Shown in pieces: positions 18,452 to 27,199 of a DNA stretch of 64,000 nt. The translations under genes were made by a program, and so were the position numbers. Location of the stretch: assembly GCF_018380615.1 (NCBI RefSeq), contig NZ_JAGYVZ010000015.1, positions 62,001 to 126,000 on the forward strand, in the 5' to 3' direction. The stretch is from Flavobacterium psychroterrae. Its GTDB lineage: Bacteria > Bacteroidota > Bacteroidia > Flavobacteriales > Flavobacteriaceae. Position 1 is the first letter of the stretch. Each line of letters opens with the position of its first letter. The notes below the pieces were generated by a model that saw only the letters and a program-made list of their open reading frames with translations, was not told where the DNA came from and did no database searches.

Positions 18452-21400
18452 ATGAAAAAAACTTTTCTTTTACTTTTATTTTTACCTTTTTTTGGATTTA
18501 GTCAAATTGACCTGGTAAAATGGAATGCCGCTAATGCTAATAATTTGAGCCCAACTTATTCTGTTGCAAATGTCACTTCGCAAGATTTGTCTCCAAATAA
18601 CGGAATTAACATTGCTTATACTTCGGATAACAGTAACGAAACTTTTTTTAAAACAAGCAACTGGCCAACTCCTGCGGATAATGGTGGGGAATATAATCCA
18701 ACAAAATATATTCAGTTTACGATAAAACCCAACACAGGCTATAAGGCAGATTTAAGTACTTTTACCTTTCAGGCTAAATCTGGTTCAGGAAAATTTAGAG
18801 TTAAATATTCTAAAGATGTTTCTTTTGCCACTGGTGTAAAAGATTTAATATTAGAAACTTCAACTCCAACAACATGGACAACTTATACAACAAGTTTTTC
18901 TGCAGAGATAAATCCGATATTACCAACCGAAACAGTTTACGTTAGAATCTATGCTTATAGCACTTATAATACTTTTGATGTAAAAACAGGAACTAATACA
19001 AATAATGTTGTACCACTTATTAGAGGAACTATAACAAGTTTTGACTCTTCTAAAATATTGGCTATAAATGATTATGAAAGCACACTAAAAGAAGTTGCAG
19101 TAAACATTAATCCTTTAAATAACGATGTTAAAAAAGAAACTGTTACAGCATTAACAATTTCTAATCCACCTGCATCAGAAGGGACCGCTATAATCAATCC
19201 GGATAAAACCATAACTTTTAATCCTGCCCAGGGATTTACCGGTTCATCTACTCTTAACTATACTGTAACAGCACCAACAGGAACTTCTACGGCAAGTATC
19301 AAGGTAACAATTTCAAATACTACAGATGATAATTTATCTCTCTGGAATGGTGCTTCATCAAGTTTCAATCCCGTTACAAAAACGTATGTAAATTCTAATT
19401 CACCTGTAACTTCTACCGGAGCAACACTATCTTATGTTTACCAAAATACCACAAATGCTTTTTTTCAAACCGGAAGTTGGCCGGATCCATCTCAAAATGG
19501 AGGTAATTTAGATCTTAACAAATACATTCAATTTAAAATTAATACTGCTGATGCAAATCATCAGTTAAATCTAAAACAATTTAATTTTAGTTACAGAGGA
19601 TCAACAAATGGTCAACGATTTGAGGTAAGATATTCCAAGGACGTTAATTTTGCTACGGGAGTAAAAGTTTTAGTTCCTCAAACAAATAGTGCCGGAGCAT
19701 GGACACCAGTAACTACTACTTTCGCTACAGATATAAACCCTGTTCTTCCTAATGAAACAGTATACATAAGATTCTACGTATCTAATACTTACAATACTTT
19801 TGATATATTAAACGGAAATGGAAATTCTGTAGGTCCAGTTATTACAGGAACAGTAAAAGACATTAATACCTTAACGGCAAACAATGATTATGTAACCCTT
19901 CCCGGAGGTCAGTCTACTGTTATTCCTATTATATCAAATGATGTTATAGGTGGTGCTGCATTACAACAAATAACTGTTACGCAACCAACAAACGGAACTG
20001 TAACTGTAAACGGTACTACAAGTGTAACTTTTACTCCTTCAAGTACTTTTGCAGGAACAACTTCATTTAATTATACATTACGAAACGCTAATTCAAATTA
20101 TTCATCTGCTACTGTTGGGGTAACTTCAGCTTGTACTCCGGCTTTAACCGCAGGATCAAATTATTGGAAAGGTTATGTTTATAATTATACAGGTAATAAT
20201 CCGGCTGCCACTACTTATACAGGATCTGTTGCGGAAAAAGCTAATTTTGATCGAAATATAGGCGATGGTGTAATAACCGGAGACGCTACTGTTGCAGCAG
20301 ATGCATTTTGTGGTACTGCACCAAGCGACAAGTTTTTTGTACGTTATTTAATGAAAGCTACAACAACAGCAGAAACTTATAACATTACATTAGGTGCTGA
20401 TGATGGAGTTAGATTATACATTGATGGAACATTAGTAAATGTAACACCAGCAAATTCATGGAGTGATCATAGTTATATTGGTTACTCGGCACAATATACT
20501 TTTACTGCCGGTACGCATGATTTGGTTTTAGAATATTATGAAAATGCAGGTTCATCAAGAGTTTCCTTTTCTTATGGTGCTGTAAAAGGTAACCCAACAG
20601 TTTACGGAGATAACAAATGGAATGTTTATGGTTATACATTAGCAGACATATCTTTACCGGCGGCAAGTTACGCAGGAACTTATGTAGATAATAATTTAAA
20701 CATAAATACTCAGACATTTTGGGACAGAACTAAATCACCATCTTATACTGCTGGATGGCAAGGTGCCCCTATGAATATTGATCAATTTTCAATTGCCTAT
20801 AAACGTCAGGGTTTTCCTTGTGGACGTTACCAGATACAGTTAGTAAATTGTGATGATATTGGAGAAATTTATATTGATGGAGTAAAGGTTTACACCCAAT
20901 CAGGATATACTAATACTTCAGTACTAATAAATAGCGGACAACAATACTCTTTAAATAAAAACTCTAAAGTTGATGTTCGTCTTAGAGAAGATGCCGGAGA
21001 TGCTAATGTAGCAATCAATTTTATTGACGTGCCTTTTAGTTATGACGGATCAACTGCTCCCCCAGCAAACTCTTCTATCATTATCAACAATAATTATACA
21101 CTAACAAATGATTTGGAAGTTTGTTCATGTACAGTAGCTGCAGGTAAAACATTAACAATTGCGACTGATAAAGTCCTTACTGTAAATGAAAATATTACTG
21201 TAAATGCAGCTGGTAAAATAGTAGTTCAAAACAGTGGTTCATTAGTACAAACAAACAATAGCTCTACATATACCGGCAGCACGACTTCATTTGAAGTTAA
21301 CAGAAACACAACGCCTATAAATCGTTTTGATTATACTTACTGGTCATCTCCGGTAATCAATCAAACTTTATACAATTTATCTCCAGAAACTTTGTTTGAC

Positions 21401-23029
21401 AAATACTTAGAGTTTGACTCCTCTATTAATAACTGGAAATACTTAAATGGAGGAAATTACATAATGCAGCCAGGAAAAGGATACATTATCAGAGGGCCTC
21501 AATCTTATGCTGCAATTGGCAATCCACAAATTTATCAAGGAAAATTTATTGGTGTACCTAATAATGGTATCATTACAATTCCGGTAATAAATAAAGCTGG
21601 TAATACTACAACAACAAATTTATTAGGCAATCCATATCCATCGGCTTTAAATGCAGATCAGTTTTATGCAGACAATAGTGCTGTAATTAAGGGAACATTT
21701 TATTTATGGACGCATTCAATTACGCCGGTTCCTAATGCAAACGGTCAATTTGTTTATAGCGATTCAAGCTACATTTCATACAACGCAACCGGTTCAACAG
21801 GAACAGGAGATTTTACAAATTGTCCTACTTGCGGAGGTAATAAACTTACTGGAAATATTGCATCAGGACAAGGATTTTTTGTACAAGCTAAAACAACAGG
21901 AAATGTTGTATTTAATAATGCATTGAGAGTAAAAACAACGGCAAGTAACAATCAGTTTTCAAAAACAGCAAAAACTGTTGTGGAGAAAAACAGAGTTTGG
22001 CTGAATATTAAAAATAATGATGGCGCTTATAACGAAATGCTTTTAGGTTATATTACCGGAGCAACAAATGAATTAGATGATGCTTACGACGGAAGTACTT
22101 ATGCATCAGGAACCGCTTTATATTCAATATTAGGTGAAAACAATTTAGTTATTCAAGGTCGTGCTTTACCGTTTGAAGAACAAAAAGAAATAATTCCATT
22201 AGGTTATATTGCAAGTTCAGCTACAGAATATACAATTGGTATTGAAAGTGTTGACGGACTATTTAGCAGTAAAAATGTATATTTATTAGACAAAACTACT
22301 AATGTTGTAACCAATTTATCTGAATCAAGATATACTTTCGCTACTGATCCAGGAACATTTAATGATCGTTTTGTACTTTCATTTTACAAAAAAACTACTA
22401 TTGCTCCTAATGAGGAACCAAAACCGGCAGATCCGGTAACAACTGAGCCTGAAACGCCAGTAGTAACCGAACCTGAAAATCCTGTTACAACTCAACCGGA
22501 AACACCAGTAGCAACGCAACCTGAAAGTCCAGTTACAACTCAACCGGAAACACCAGTAGCAACGCAACCTGAAAGTCCAGTTACAACTCAGCCGGAAACG
22601 CCTGTAGCAACACAACCTGAGAATCCAGTTACATCTCAGCCGGAAACGCCTGTAGCAACGCAACCTGAGAATCCTGTTACAAGTCAACCGGAAACGCCTG
22701 TAGCAACACAGCCTGAGAATCCTGTAGCAACAACGCCGGGAGGAAATCCAACTCCTGAAAACCCTGTGCTGGAAATTCCTTCAATACCAGAAATCACAAG
22801 AAAACAGATTGTGATTTATCAGTCAAATAATCAAATCCTGATTGAATCTGATCTTTTAAATATTGAATCTGTGTATGTTTATGATGTTTTAGGACGAAAT
22901 ATTTTTAATAAGGAAAATGTACATACAACATCGTATTCAACGGATCAATTATCGATTCAACATCAGGTCATAATTGTAAAAGTCAGAACAGAAGACAACA
23001 AAATCATTACCAGGAAAGTAATTTTCTAA
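18452..23029 (+). CDS. PA14-containing T9SS type C protein with proline/threonine repeat linker
   Basis: 1525 aa. Signal peptide 1-18 (PFFGFSQ). Two homologous ~190-residue domains follow (about 20-205 and 290-475), each with KYIQF, VRYSKDV/VKYSKDV, FATGVK and YNTFD. Each is followed by an Ig/cadherin-like domain with FTPSSTF or FNPAQGF. A PA14-like carbohydrate-binding domain (~565-690, with ADDGVRLYIDG) and a second PA14-like unit (~695-870, with DDIGEIYIDGVKV) come next. The shared type C module starts near 961 (YTYWSSPV). Unlike its three paralogues, a 96-residue PETPVATQPE-type repeat (residues ~1332-1427) separates the module from the final sorting signal (IITRKVIF). It is on the opposite strand to the others. 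A secreted glycan-binding role is likely. Confidence 0.88.
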   Translation: MKKTFLLLLFLPFFGFSQIDLVKWNAANANNLSPTYSVANVTSQDLSPNNGINIAYTSDNSNETFFKTSNWPTPADNGGEYNPTKYIQFTIKPNTGYKADLSTFTFQAKSGSGKFRVKYSKDVSFATGVKDLILETSTPTTWTTYTTSFSAEINPILPTETVYVRIYAYSTYNTFDVKTGTNTNNVVPLIRGTITSFDSSKILAINDYESTLKEVAVNINPLNNDVKKETVTALTISNPPASEGTAIINPDKTITFNPAQGFTGSSTLNYTVTAPTGTSTASIKVTISNTTDDNLSLWNGASSSFNPVTKTYVNSNSPVTSTGATLSYVYQNTTNAFFQTGSWPDPSQNGGNLDLNKYIQFKINTADANHQLNLKQFNFSYRGSTNGQRFEVRYSKDVNFATGVKVLVPQTNSAGAWTPVTTTFATDINPVLPNETVYIRFYVSNTYNTFDILNGNGNSVGPVITGTVKDINTLTANNDYVTLPGGQSTVIPIISNDVIGGAALQQITVTQPTNGTVTVNGTTSVTFTPSSTFAGTTSFNYTLRNANSNYSSATVGVTSACTPALTAGSNYWKGYVYNYTGNNPAATTYTGSVAEKANFDRNIGDGVITGDATVAADAFCGTAPSDKFFVRYLMKATTTAETYNITLGADDGVRLYIDGTLVNVTPANSWSDHSYIGYSAQYTFTAGTHDLVLEYYENAGSSRVSFSYGAVKGNPTVYGDNKWNVYGYTLADISLPAASYAGTYVDNNLNINTQTFWDRTKSPSYTAGWQGAPMNIDQFSIAYKRQGFPCGRYQIQLVNCDDIGEIYIDGVKVYTQSGYTNTSVLINSGQQYSLNKNSKVDVRLREDAGDANVAINFIDVPFSYDGSTAPPANSSIIINNNYTLTNDLEVCSCTVAAGKTLTIATDKVLTVNENITVNAAGKIVVQNSGSLVQTNNSSTYTGSTTSFEVNRNTTPINRFDYTYWSSPVINQTLYNLSPETLFDKYLEFDSSINNWKYLNGGNYIMQPGKGYIIRGPQSYAAIGNPQIYQGKFIGVPNNGIITIPVINKAGNTTTTNLLGNPYPSALNADQFYADNSAVIKGTFYLWTHSITPVPNANGQFVYSDSSYISYNATGSTGTGDFTNCPTCGGNKLTGNIASGQGFFVQAKTTGNVVFNNALRVKTTASNNQFSKTAKTVVEKNRVWLNIKNNDGAYNEMLLGYITGATNELDDAYDGSTYASGTALYSILGENNLVIQGRALPFEEQKEIIPLGYIASSATEYTIGIESVDGLFSSKNVYLLDKTTNVVTNLSESRYTFATDPGTFNDRFVLSFYKKTTIAPNEEPKPADPVTTEPETPVVTEPENPVTTQPETPVATQPESPVTTQPETPVATQPESPVTTQPETPVATQPENPVTSQPETPVATQPENPVTSQPETPVATQPENPVATTPGGNPTPENPVLEIPSIPEITRKQIVIYQSNNQILIESDLLNIESVYVYDVLGRNIFNKENVHTTSYSTDQLSIQHQVIIVKVRTEDNKIITRKVIF
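22445..22732 (+). repeat. Six in-frame 48-bp tandem repeats
   Basis: Six consecutive 48-bp units, each encoding 16 residues of the pattern PETPVATQPE[SN]PVT[TS]Q. The units differ by a few mostly synonymous or S/N, T/S changes. Units 2 and 3 are identical or nearly so, which suggests recent duplication. They form an extended Pro/Thr linker just before the T9SS signal. Confidence 0.95.
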
Positions 23030-23033
23030 TAAC

Positions 23034-23068
23034 AAAAAAAACCATTCGTTGCGGCGAATGGTTTTTTT
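23034..23068. terminator. Bidirectional terminator between convergent genes
   Basis: Stem CCATTCG/CGAATGG with loop TTGCGG, preceded by an A-run and followed by seven Ts. It serves the T9SS gene ending at 23029 on the plus strand and the ketoacyl synthase gene ending at 23094 on the minus strand. Confidence 0.88.
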
Positions 23069-23093
23069 ATTTCTTTTCTTTTTTATCTATTAG

Positions 23094-24260
23094 TTATGGT
23101 TTTTCAATCAAAATACTAACGGCATTTCCTCCAAAACCAACAGCATTAATTAAAACTCTTTCAATTGGTTTTATCTGAATTTGTTTTGTTCCAAAAGGTA
23201 CTCCGATAAAAGTATCGTGCTCCAACATTAAAAGCGCCAGTTCTACACTTAATATTCCGGATGCTCCAAAAGTATGTCCGATCTTCCATTTATTTGTCGT
23301 TAATAAAGGCAATTGAGATCCGAAAACTTTTTCGATGGCTCTTAATTCTGTTAAATCACCTTTTATCGTTCCGGGAGCGTGCATGACAATAACATCAATA
23401 CTTTGCAAATCAACATCTTTCAAAGCCATTTTCATCGATTTTTGAAAACAGGTTGCTTCCGCAGAAATTGAAATATTATGTTTTAAAATCTCCGTTGCAT
23501 ATCCAACTCCTGTAATGTATGCAATTGCATTTTCCTTTTCACCGGATTCCAAACAACAAACCGAAGCGCCTTCGCCTAAAATCATTGTATTCTGAGTTTT
23601 TTCAAAATCAAAAGCCAGATTGGGCCAAAGTTCATCGTCCTGATCGATTCTGGAATAGATTTTTAAAGCACGCATTTGAGCAATCGTAAAATCGGTTAAA
23701 GGAGCTTCACTTCCGCCAACTAAAAATTTATCTGCCATTCCTGATTTTAACCATGCAACACCATTTAATAAGGCATGAAGTGCCGTTGAACACGTTATAG
23801 AATGCGAAATTTCAGGACCATTGCTTTGTAAATCGTGCGCAATCCAAGAAGAAATATTCCCTAAAGTTGTGGTTGGAGAAGCTAAAGTTGGAGCTTTTCC
23901 AGTATTTAAATATGCCGAATAATGTTTTTCGAATAAATCTGTTGCACCTCGGGATGAACCAATATTGATTCCGAAAATATCATCTGAATTCCATCCTGCT
24001 TGTTGAACTGCCTTTCTAGAAGCTGCTATAGCAAATAAAACCGAATCATCTAAAAACTTGTATTTAATATCTGATTCTCTTAATTCAGCTATAATCAACT
24101 TTGATTCAGTATCTAGACAAGCTACCGAAGTTTCCTGCTGATCTAAAAACTGTTTAGAAAAACAATGTTGATTGTCGAGATATCTTTCCCAGATTCCTTC
24201 AGTGGTATTTCCTAAAGGCGAGATAGAAGAAAAAGCTGTTATAGCAATTTTATTATTCAA
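23094..24260 (-). CDS. Beta-ketoacyl-ACP synthase (FabF/FabB-like) in the biotin locus
   Basis: 388 aa with the thiolase-fold condensing-enzyme layout. The nucleophile Cys157 lies in SITCSTALHALLNG. The two histidines of the C-H-H triad are in VIVMHAPGTIKGD and WKIGHTFGASG. These enzymes extend acyl-ACP chains with malonyl-ACP. It is the last gene of a minus-strand run after bioD and bioA, so a role in making the pimeloyl chain for biotin is possible; that is inference from position. It is slightly shorter than housekeeping FabF (~410-420 aa). The start is TTG at 24260, because an in-frame stop lies a few codons upstream and no ATG intervenes. The product could instead serve another lipid or pigment path. 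Confidence 0.82.
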   Translation of the reverse strand: MNNKIAITAFSSISPLGNTTEGIWERYLDNQHCFSKQFLDQQETSVACLDTESKLIIAELRESDIKYKFLDDSVLFAIAASRKAVQQAGWNSDDIFGINIGSSRGATDLFEKHYSAYLNTGKAPTLASPTTTLGNISSWIAHDLQSNGPEISHSITCSTALHALLNGVAWLKSGMADKFLVGGSEAPLTDFTIAQMRALKIYSRIDQDDELWPNLAFDFEKTQNTMILGEGASVCCLESGEKENAIAYITGVGYATEILKHNISISAEATCFQKSMKMALKDVDLQSIDVIVMHAPGTIKGDLTELRAIEKVFGSQLPLLTTNKWKIGHTFGASGILSVELALLMLEHDTFIGVPFGTKQIQIKPIERVLINAVGFGGNAVSILIEKP

Positions 24261-24308
24261 AATTGGTAATTTTTAAATGGCAAAGTTCGCGAAGTTTTGT
24301 AAAAAATG

Positions 24309-24397
24309 GCACACAGATGACACAGATTAAACAGATTTTCACTGTTTCTTTTCATTATAATCTGTGAAAACCCGTTTAACCCGTTTAAACCTGTGGA
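24309..24397. repeat. Imperfect palindrome between bioA and the ketoacyl synthase
   Basis: The left arm contains CACAGATTAAACAGATTTTC. The right arm reads, on the other strand, GGTTAAACGGGTTTTCAC. The arms match over about 30 nt with purine transitions. If transcribed it would form a long stem-loop in the bioA/KAS message. Confidence 0.65.
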
Positions 24398-24408
24398 CAA
24401 AAAAAAAA

Positions 24409-25680
24409 TCAAACCATATCAATCGCTTCTTCAATAATCGAATATACTTTTTGAAGCTGTTCATCTGTCATAATATAAGGCGGAAGAATATAAACAATAT
24501 TACCAACCGGTCTTAAAATAACTCCTTTTTCAATAAAGAAATTATAGAGTTTATTTCGCATTGAACCATAATAACTTTCCTGAGAATCTGATTTGATCTC
24601 GACTGCAAAAATAACACCCAACGTTCTGGCGGTAGAAACTTTTGGATGGTTTTCAATTTTCTTTTGAAAGATTAAATGACTTGCATTGATTCTTTTAATA
24701 TTAGCTTGCATTTCATCCGTCTGCAGCAAATCCATACTTGCTAAAACTGCCGCACAACCCGTGGGATTCGCCGTAAAAGTATGACCGTGAAATAATGCTT
24801 TATTAATATCATCATCATAAAAAGCATCAAAAATTTCTTGTGTAAAAGTCGTAATCGCCATTGGGATTGTTCCGCCGGTTAATGCTTTTGATAAACAAAT
24901 CATATCCGGATTTTCAGTAACATAATCCATTGCGAAGGTTTTTCCTGTTTTACCAAAACCTGTCATAACTTCATCAGCAATAGTTAAAACTTTGTTTTCT
25001 CTACAAATCTGAATCAATTTTACTAACGCTTCAGGTTCATACATTACCATTCCAGCCGCTCCTTGTATTAAAGGTTCGAAAATAAAACCTGCACAATTAT
25101 GATTTTTAATCACATTTTTTAATGCATCAAAACTTTCCTGCTCCTGCCCTTTCACCGGAACCGGGATTCGGACTACATCTATAAACATTCCCTGAAAAGC
25201 TTGTGTATAAAATGAAATTCCGCTTGCCGCCATAGCTGCAAAAGTATCTCCGTGAAATGCATTTTCGAAAGCAATTATTGTAGTTCGTTTTTCATTTTTA
25301 TTAAAGAAATATTGCAAAGCTACTTTTATCGCCACTTCAACAGCAGTTGATCCATTATCAGAAAAGAAGATTTTTTGCTGATTTTCAGGCAGAATCTCCA
25401 TTAGTCTTTCTGCCACTTTTATTGCTGGCTCATGTGTAAAACCGCCAAACAAAACGTGTTCTAATGTCGTTAATTGCTTGTAAATCGCATTTGCAATAAA
25501 TTTATTACTGTGCCCAAACGGATTCACCCACCACGAAGCAATCGCATCAATATATTCTTTTCCGTTTTCATCCCAAAGCAAAGCACCTTCACCTCTTGAA
25601 ATCGCAATTGGAGTTTGTGTCGTTTTGTGTTGTGTGTAAGGATGCCAAAGATACTGGCTGTCTTTTTCGGTTAATGTCAT
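24409..25680 (-). CDS. bioA: Adenosylmethionine-8-amino-7-oxononanoate aminotransferase
   Basis: 423 aa, the normal BioA length. It converts KAPA to DAPA using SAM as amino donor, with PLP, in the cytoplasm. Motifs seen: LWHPYTQH near residue 11, a substrate-binding element typical of BioA; DAIASWWVNPFGH; the PLP-phosphate region SDNGSTAVE; the aspartate in IADEVMTGFGKTG; and the Schiff-base lysine in CLSKALTGG. It lies downstream of bioD and upstream of the ketoacyl synthase on the same strand, with a palindromic spacer on each side. The start is ATG at 25680. Confidence 0.95.
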   Translation of the reverse strand: MTLTEKDSQYLWHPYTQHKTTQTPIAISRGEGALLWDENGKEYIDAIASWWVNPFGHSNKFIANAIYKQLTTLEHVLFGGFTHEPAIKVAERLMEILPENQQKIFFSDNGSTAVEVAIKVALQYFFNKNEKRTTIIAFENAFHGDTFAAMAASGISFYTQAFQGMFIDVVRIPVPVKGQEQESFDALKNVIKNHNCAGFIFEPLIQGAAGMVMYEPEALVKLIQICRENKVLTIADEVMTGFGKTGKTFAMDYVTENPDMICLSKALTGGTIPMAITTFTQEIFDAFYDDDINKALFHGHTFTANPTGCAAVLASMDLLQTDEMQANIKRINASHLIFQKKIENHPKVSTARTLGVIFAVEIKSDSQESYYGSMRNKLYNFFIEKGVILRPVGNIVYILPPYIMTDEQLQKVYSIIEEAIDMV

Positions 25681-25685
25681 CTTAT

Positions 25686-25786
25686 TTAGAATATAGAAAA
25701 TAGAGTATAGAACAAAGACTTTACGTCTTTGAATAGAGACAAAGATAGGAAAGTCAATTTTCTTTATTCTATTTTCTGTACTCTAT
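25686..25786. repeat. Long imperfect palindrome between bioD and bioA
   Basis: The arms (25687-25713 and ~25760-25786) match in about 23 of 27 positions around a core AGAAAATAGA. Between them a second hairpin AAAGAC-TTTAC-GTCTTT occurs. The right arm covers the bioD stop codon, so the structure forms inside the bioD-bioA transcript. No T-tract makes it a standard terminator. Confidence 0.75.
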
Positions 25787-26418
25787 AAATTTAGAAGGTT
25801 TTCTCGGAACAAGTCTGCATATTCTTTAATTACATTTCGATCAAAATACGGTTCCTGGTCAATTCTGCCAATACATTTTATTCCGGTTTTATTCAGAATG
25901 ATATTTTCGGTTGATTTGTTTTCGCTTCCGCTGAAGATAATTCCCGAAACCTGAAAGCCACGATTTCTGATTGCTTCTATCGTTAATAAAGTATGATTGA
26001 TGCTTCCTAAATAATGTCTCGAAACAATAATTATTTTATAATCTGTTTGAATTAAATCGATAATAGTTTCATTTTCATTTAACGGAACAAAAATTCCTCC
26101 CGCGCCTTCAATTACTAAATGATTTTCGGTTTTGGGTTCAAGAATTTTTTTTAAATCAATTGTAATTCCATCAATTTCTGCTGCCAAATGCGGACTTGCG
26201 GGCGTGTTTAATTGATAACTGTTTTCGAAAATGTGAGATTCACTTCGACTTCGTTCAGCGCCACAACTTAATAATTTCTTTACTTTAATACTATCAGAGT
26301 TTTCTAAATCTCCCGCCTGAATCGGTTTCCAGTAATCAGCTTCTAAAGCTTCAACAATAATGGCAGAAGCTATAGTTTTACCAACATCCGTAGAAATTCC
26401 TGTTACAAATATTTTCAT
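25783..26418 (-). CDS. bioD: Dethiobiotin synthetase
   Basis: 211 aa from the ATG at 26418. A longer open frame to 26448 adds ten residues without homology, and the P-loop in BioD proteins lies at the extreme N-terminus, so the inner start is chosen. BioD carboxylates DAPA to dethiobiotin with ATP and CO2. Motifs seen: MKIFVTGISTDVGKT (P-loop variant GxxTDVGKT), YWKPIQAGD (catalytic Lys), and EGAGGIFVPLNE (the VEGAGG motif). It is followed by bioA on the same strand. Confidence 0.94.
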   Translation of the reverse strand: MKIFVTGISTDVGKTIASAIIVEALEADYWKPIQAGDLENSDSIKVKKLLSCGAERSRSESHIFENSYQLNTPASPHLAAEIDGITIDLKKILEPKTENHLVIEGAGGIFVPLNENETIIDLIQTDYKIIIVSRHYLGSINHTLLTIEAIRNRGFQVSGIIFSGSENKSTENIILNKTGIKCIGRIDQEPYFDRNVIKEYADLFRENLLNL

Positions 26419-26430
26419 AAGCTTTTTTTG

Positions 26431-26527
26431 TTTCACAAAGATGCACAAAGAAAGCTCAGAGATTCACAAAGTAGTTTTTTTCTTTATGTAGCTTTTGTTT
26501 TTCTTGGTGTTTCTCTGTGTAATAACT
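26431..26527. repeat. Imperfect palindromic element upstream of bioD
   Basis: The left arm TTTCACAAAGATGCACAAAG pairs imperfectly with the right arm (26490-26527), whose complement reads CACAGAGAAACACCAAGAAA. The sequence is related to the element at 28951-29037. Confidence 0.6.
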
Positions 26528-26552
26528 TTTTCAAAAATACCAATAAAAACAA

Positions 26553-26578
26553 CAAACCCATCAATTACGATGGGTTGT
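26553..26578 (-). terminator. Terminator of the sigma/membrane-protein operon
   Basis: Stem AACCCATC/GATGGGTT with loop AATTAC sits just past the stop at 26582. T-rich sequence follows on the minus strand. Confidence 0.75.
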
Positions 26579-26581
26579 ATT

Positions 26582-27199
26582 TTATTCTTCTTTTAATTCG
26601 TCAATTACTTTTTTAATTTCTTTGGCATATTTCCCATAAAAGCATTTTACTGTCCAGTCCACAGACAATCCCATAAATAAAATACAAAAGGCAACTATAA
26701 AAAAAACACTTATCAATTGTCCATTACTTAAGTTCTCTATCTGAAATCCTCCAGGTTTCATTGAAAGTTTCTCATATACAAAACCAAGTAAAAACAATAC
26801 TAAAAATGGTGTTAATGCAAAGCCGAACGTTTTGTACAATTCCATATTCAGCCTTATGTCGAAATAAGTTTCATAAAGACTGTCTCTGGTTTTTAAAGTT
26901 ATATTATTTAGCCTTTTATAAAAGAAATACAACTTAGCCAAATAGTAAATGCAAACAGCTAAAAAGATACTGAAAAGCAAGTAAAAAGGTGCAATCCATT
27001 TTTCGGGAAATTCGTACATGTAGGGTATGGCTGCTAATAGAACTACACATATTGTCTGCCCAATCAAATCATTTCTCAAATTTCTTCTGATCTTGCCTAA
27101 CGGTGTCTTGGCCGATTTTATTTTTTCTAAATTATCTGGAAGAACGACATTATCAGTTTTTTCATTGTTCCATGCGTTTTGTATATCGTTAAAATCCAT
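26582..27199 (-). CDS. Four-helix membrane protein, possible anti-sigma partner
   Basis: 205 aa. The N-terminal soluble part (~1-45) starts MDFNDIQNAWNNEK. It is followed by four hydrophobic segments near residues 48-65, 70-90, 125-143 and 165-185, and a charged tail. The start overlaps the end of the ECF sigma gene by 11 bp, so translation is probably coupled. Membrane proteins directly downstream of ECF sigma genes are often anti-sigma factors that hold sigma at the membrane. No zinc-finger anti-sigma motif is seen, so this is inference from context. I do not recognise a named family. Confidence 0.7.
   Translation of the reverse strand: MDFNDIQNAWNNEKTDNVVLPDNLEKIKSAKTPLGKIRRNLRNDLIGQTICVVLLAAIPYMYEFPEKWIAPFYLLFSIFLAVCIYYLAKLYFFYKRLNNITLKTRDSLYETYFDIRLNMELYKTFGFALTPFLVLFLLGFVYEKLSMKPGGFQIENLSNGQLISVFFIVAFCILFMGLSVDWTVKCFYGKYAKEIKKVIDELKEE

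Noticed and set aside
22379..22687. Arg/Cys-rich repeated frame on the minus strand
   Set aside because: It is the antisense of the 48-bp Pro/Thr repeat; the periodicity comes from the real gene.
22445..22732. Regular repeats as a possible CRISPR array
   Set aside because: The 48-bp units are contiguous with no unique spacers, are in frame, and code for protein. No cas genes are present.
26419..26448. Ten-residue N-terminal extension of BioD
   Set aside because: The P-loop of BioD lies at the very N-terminus and the extension comes from the palindromic element upstream.
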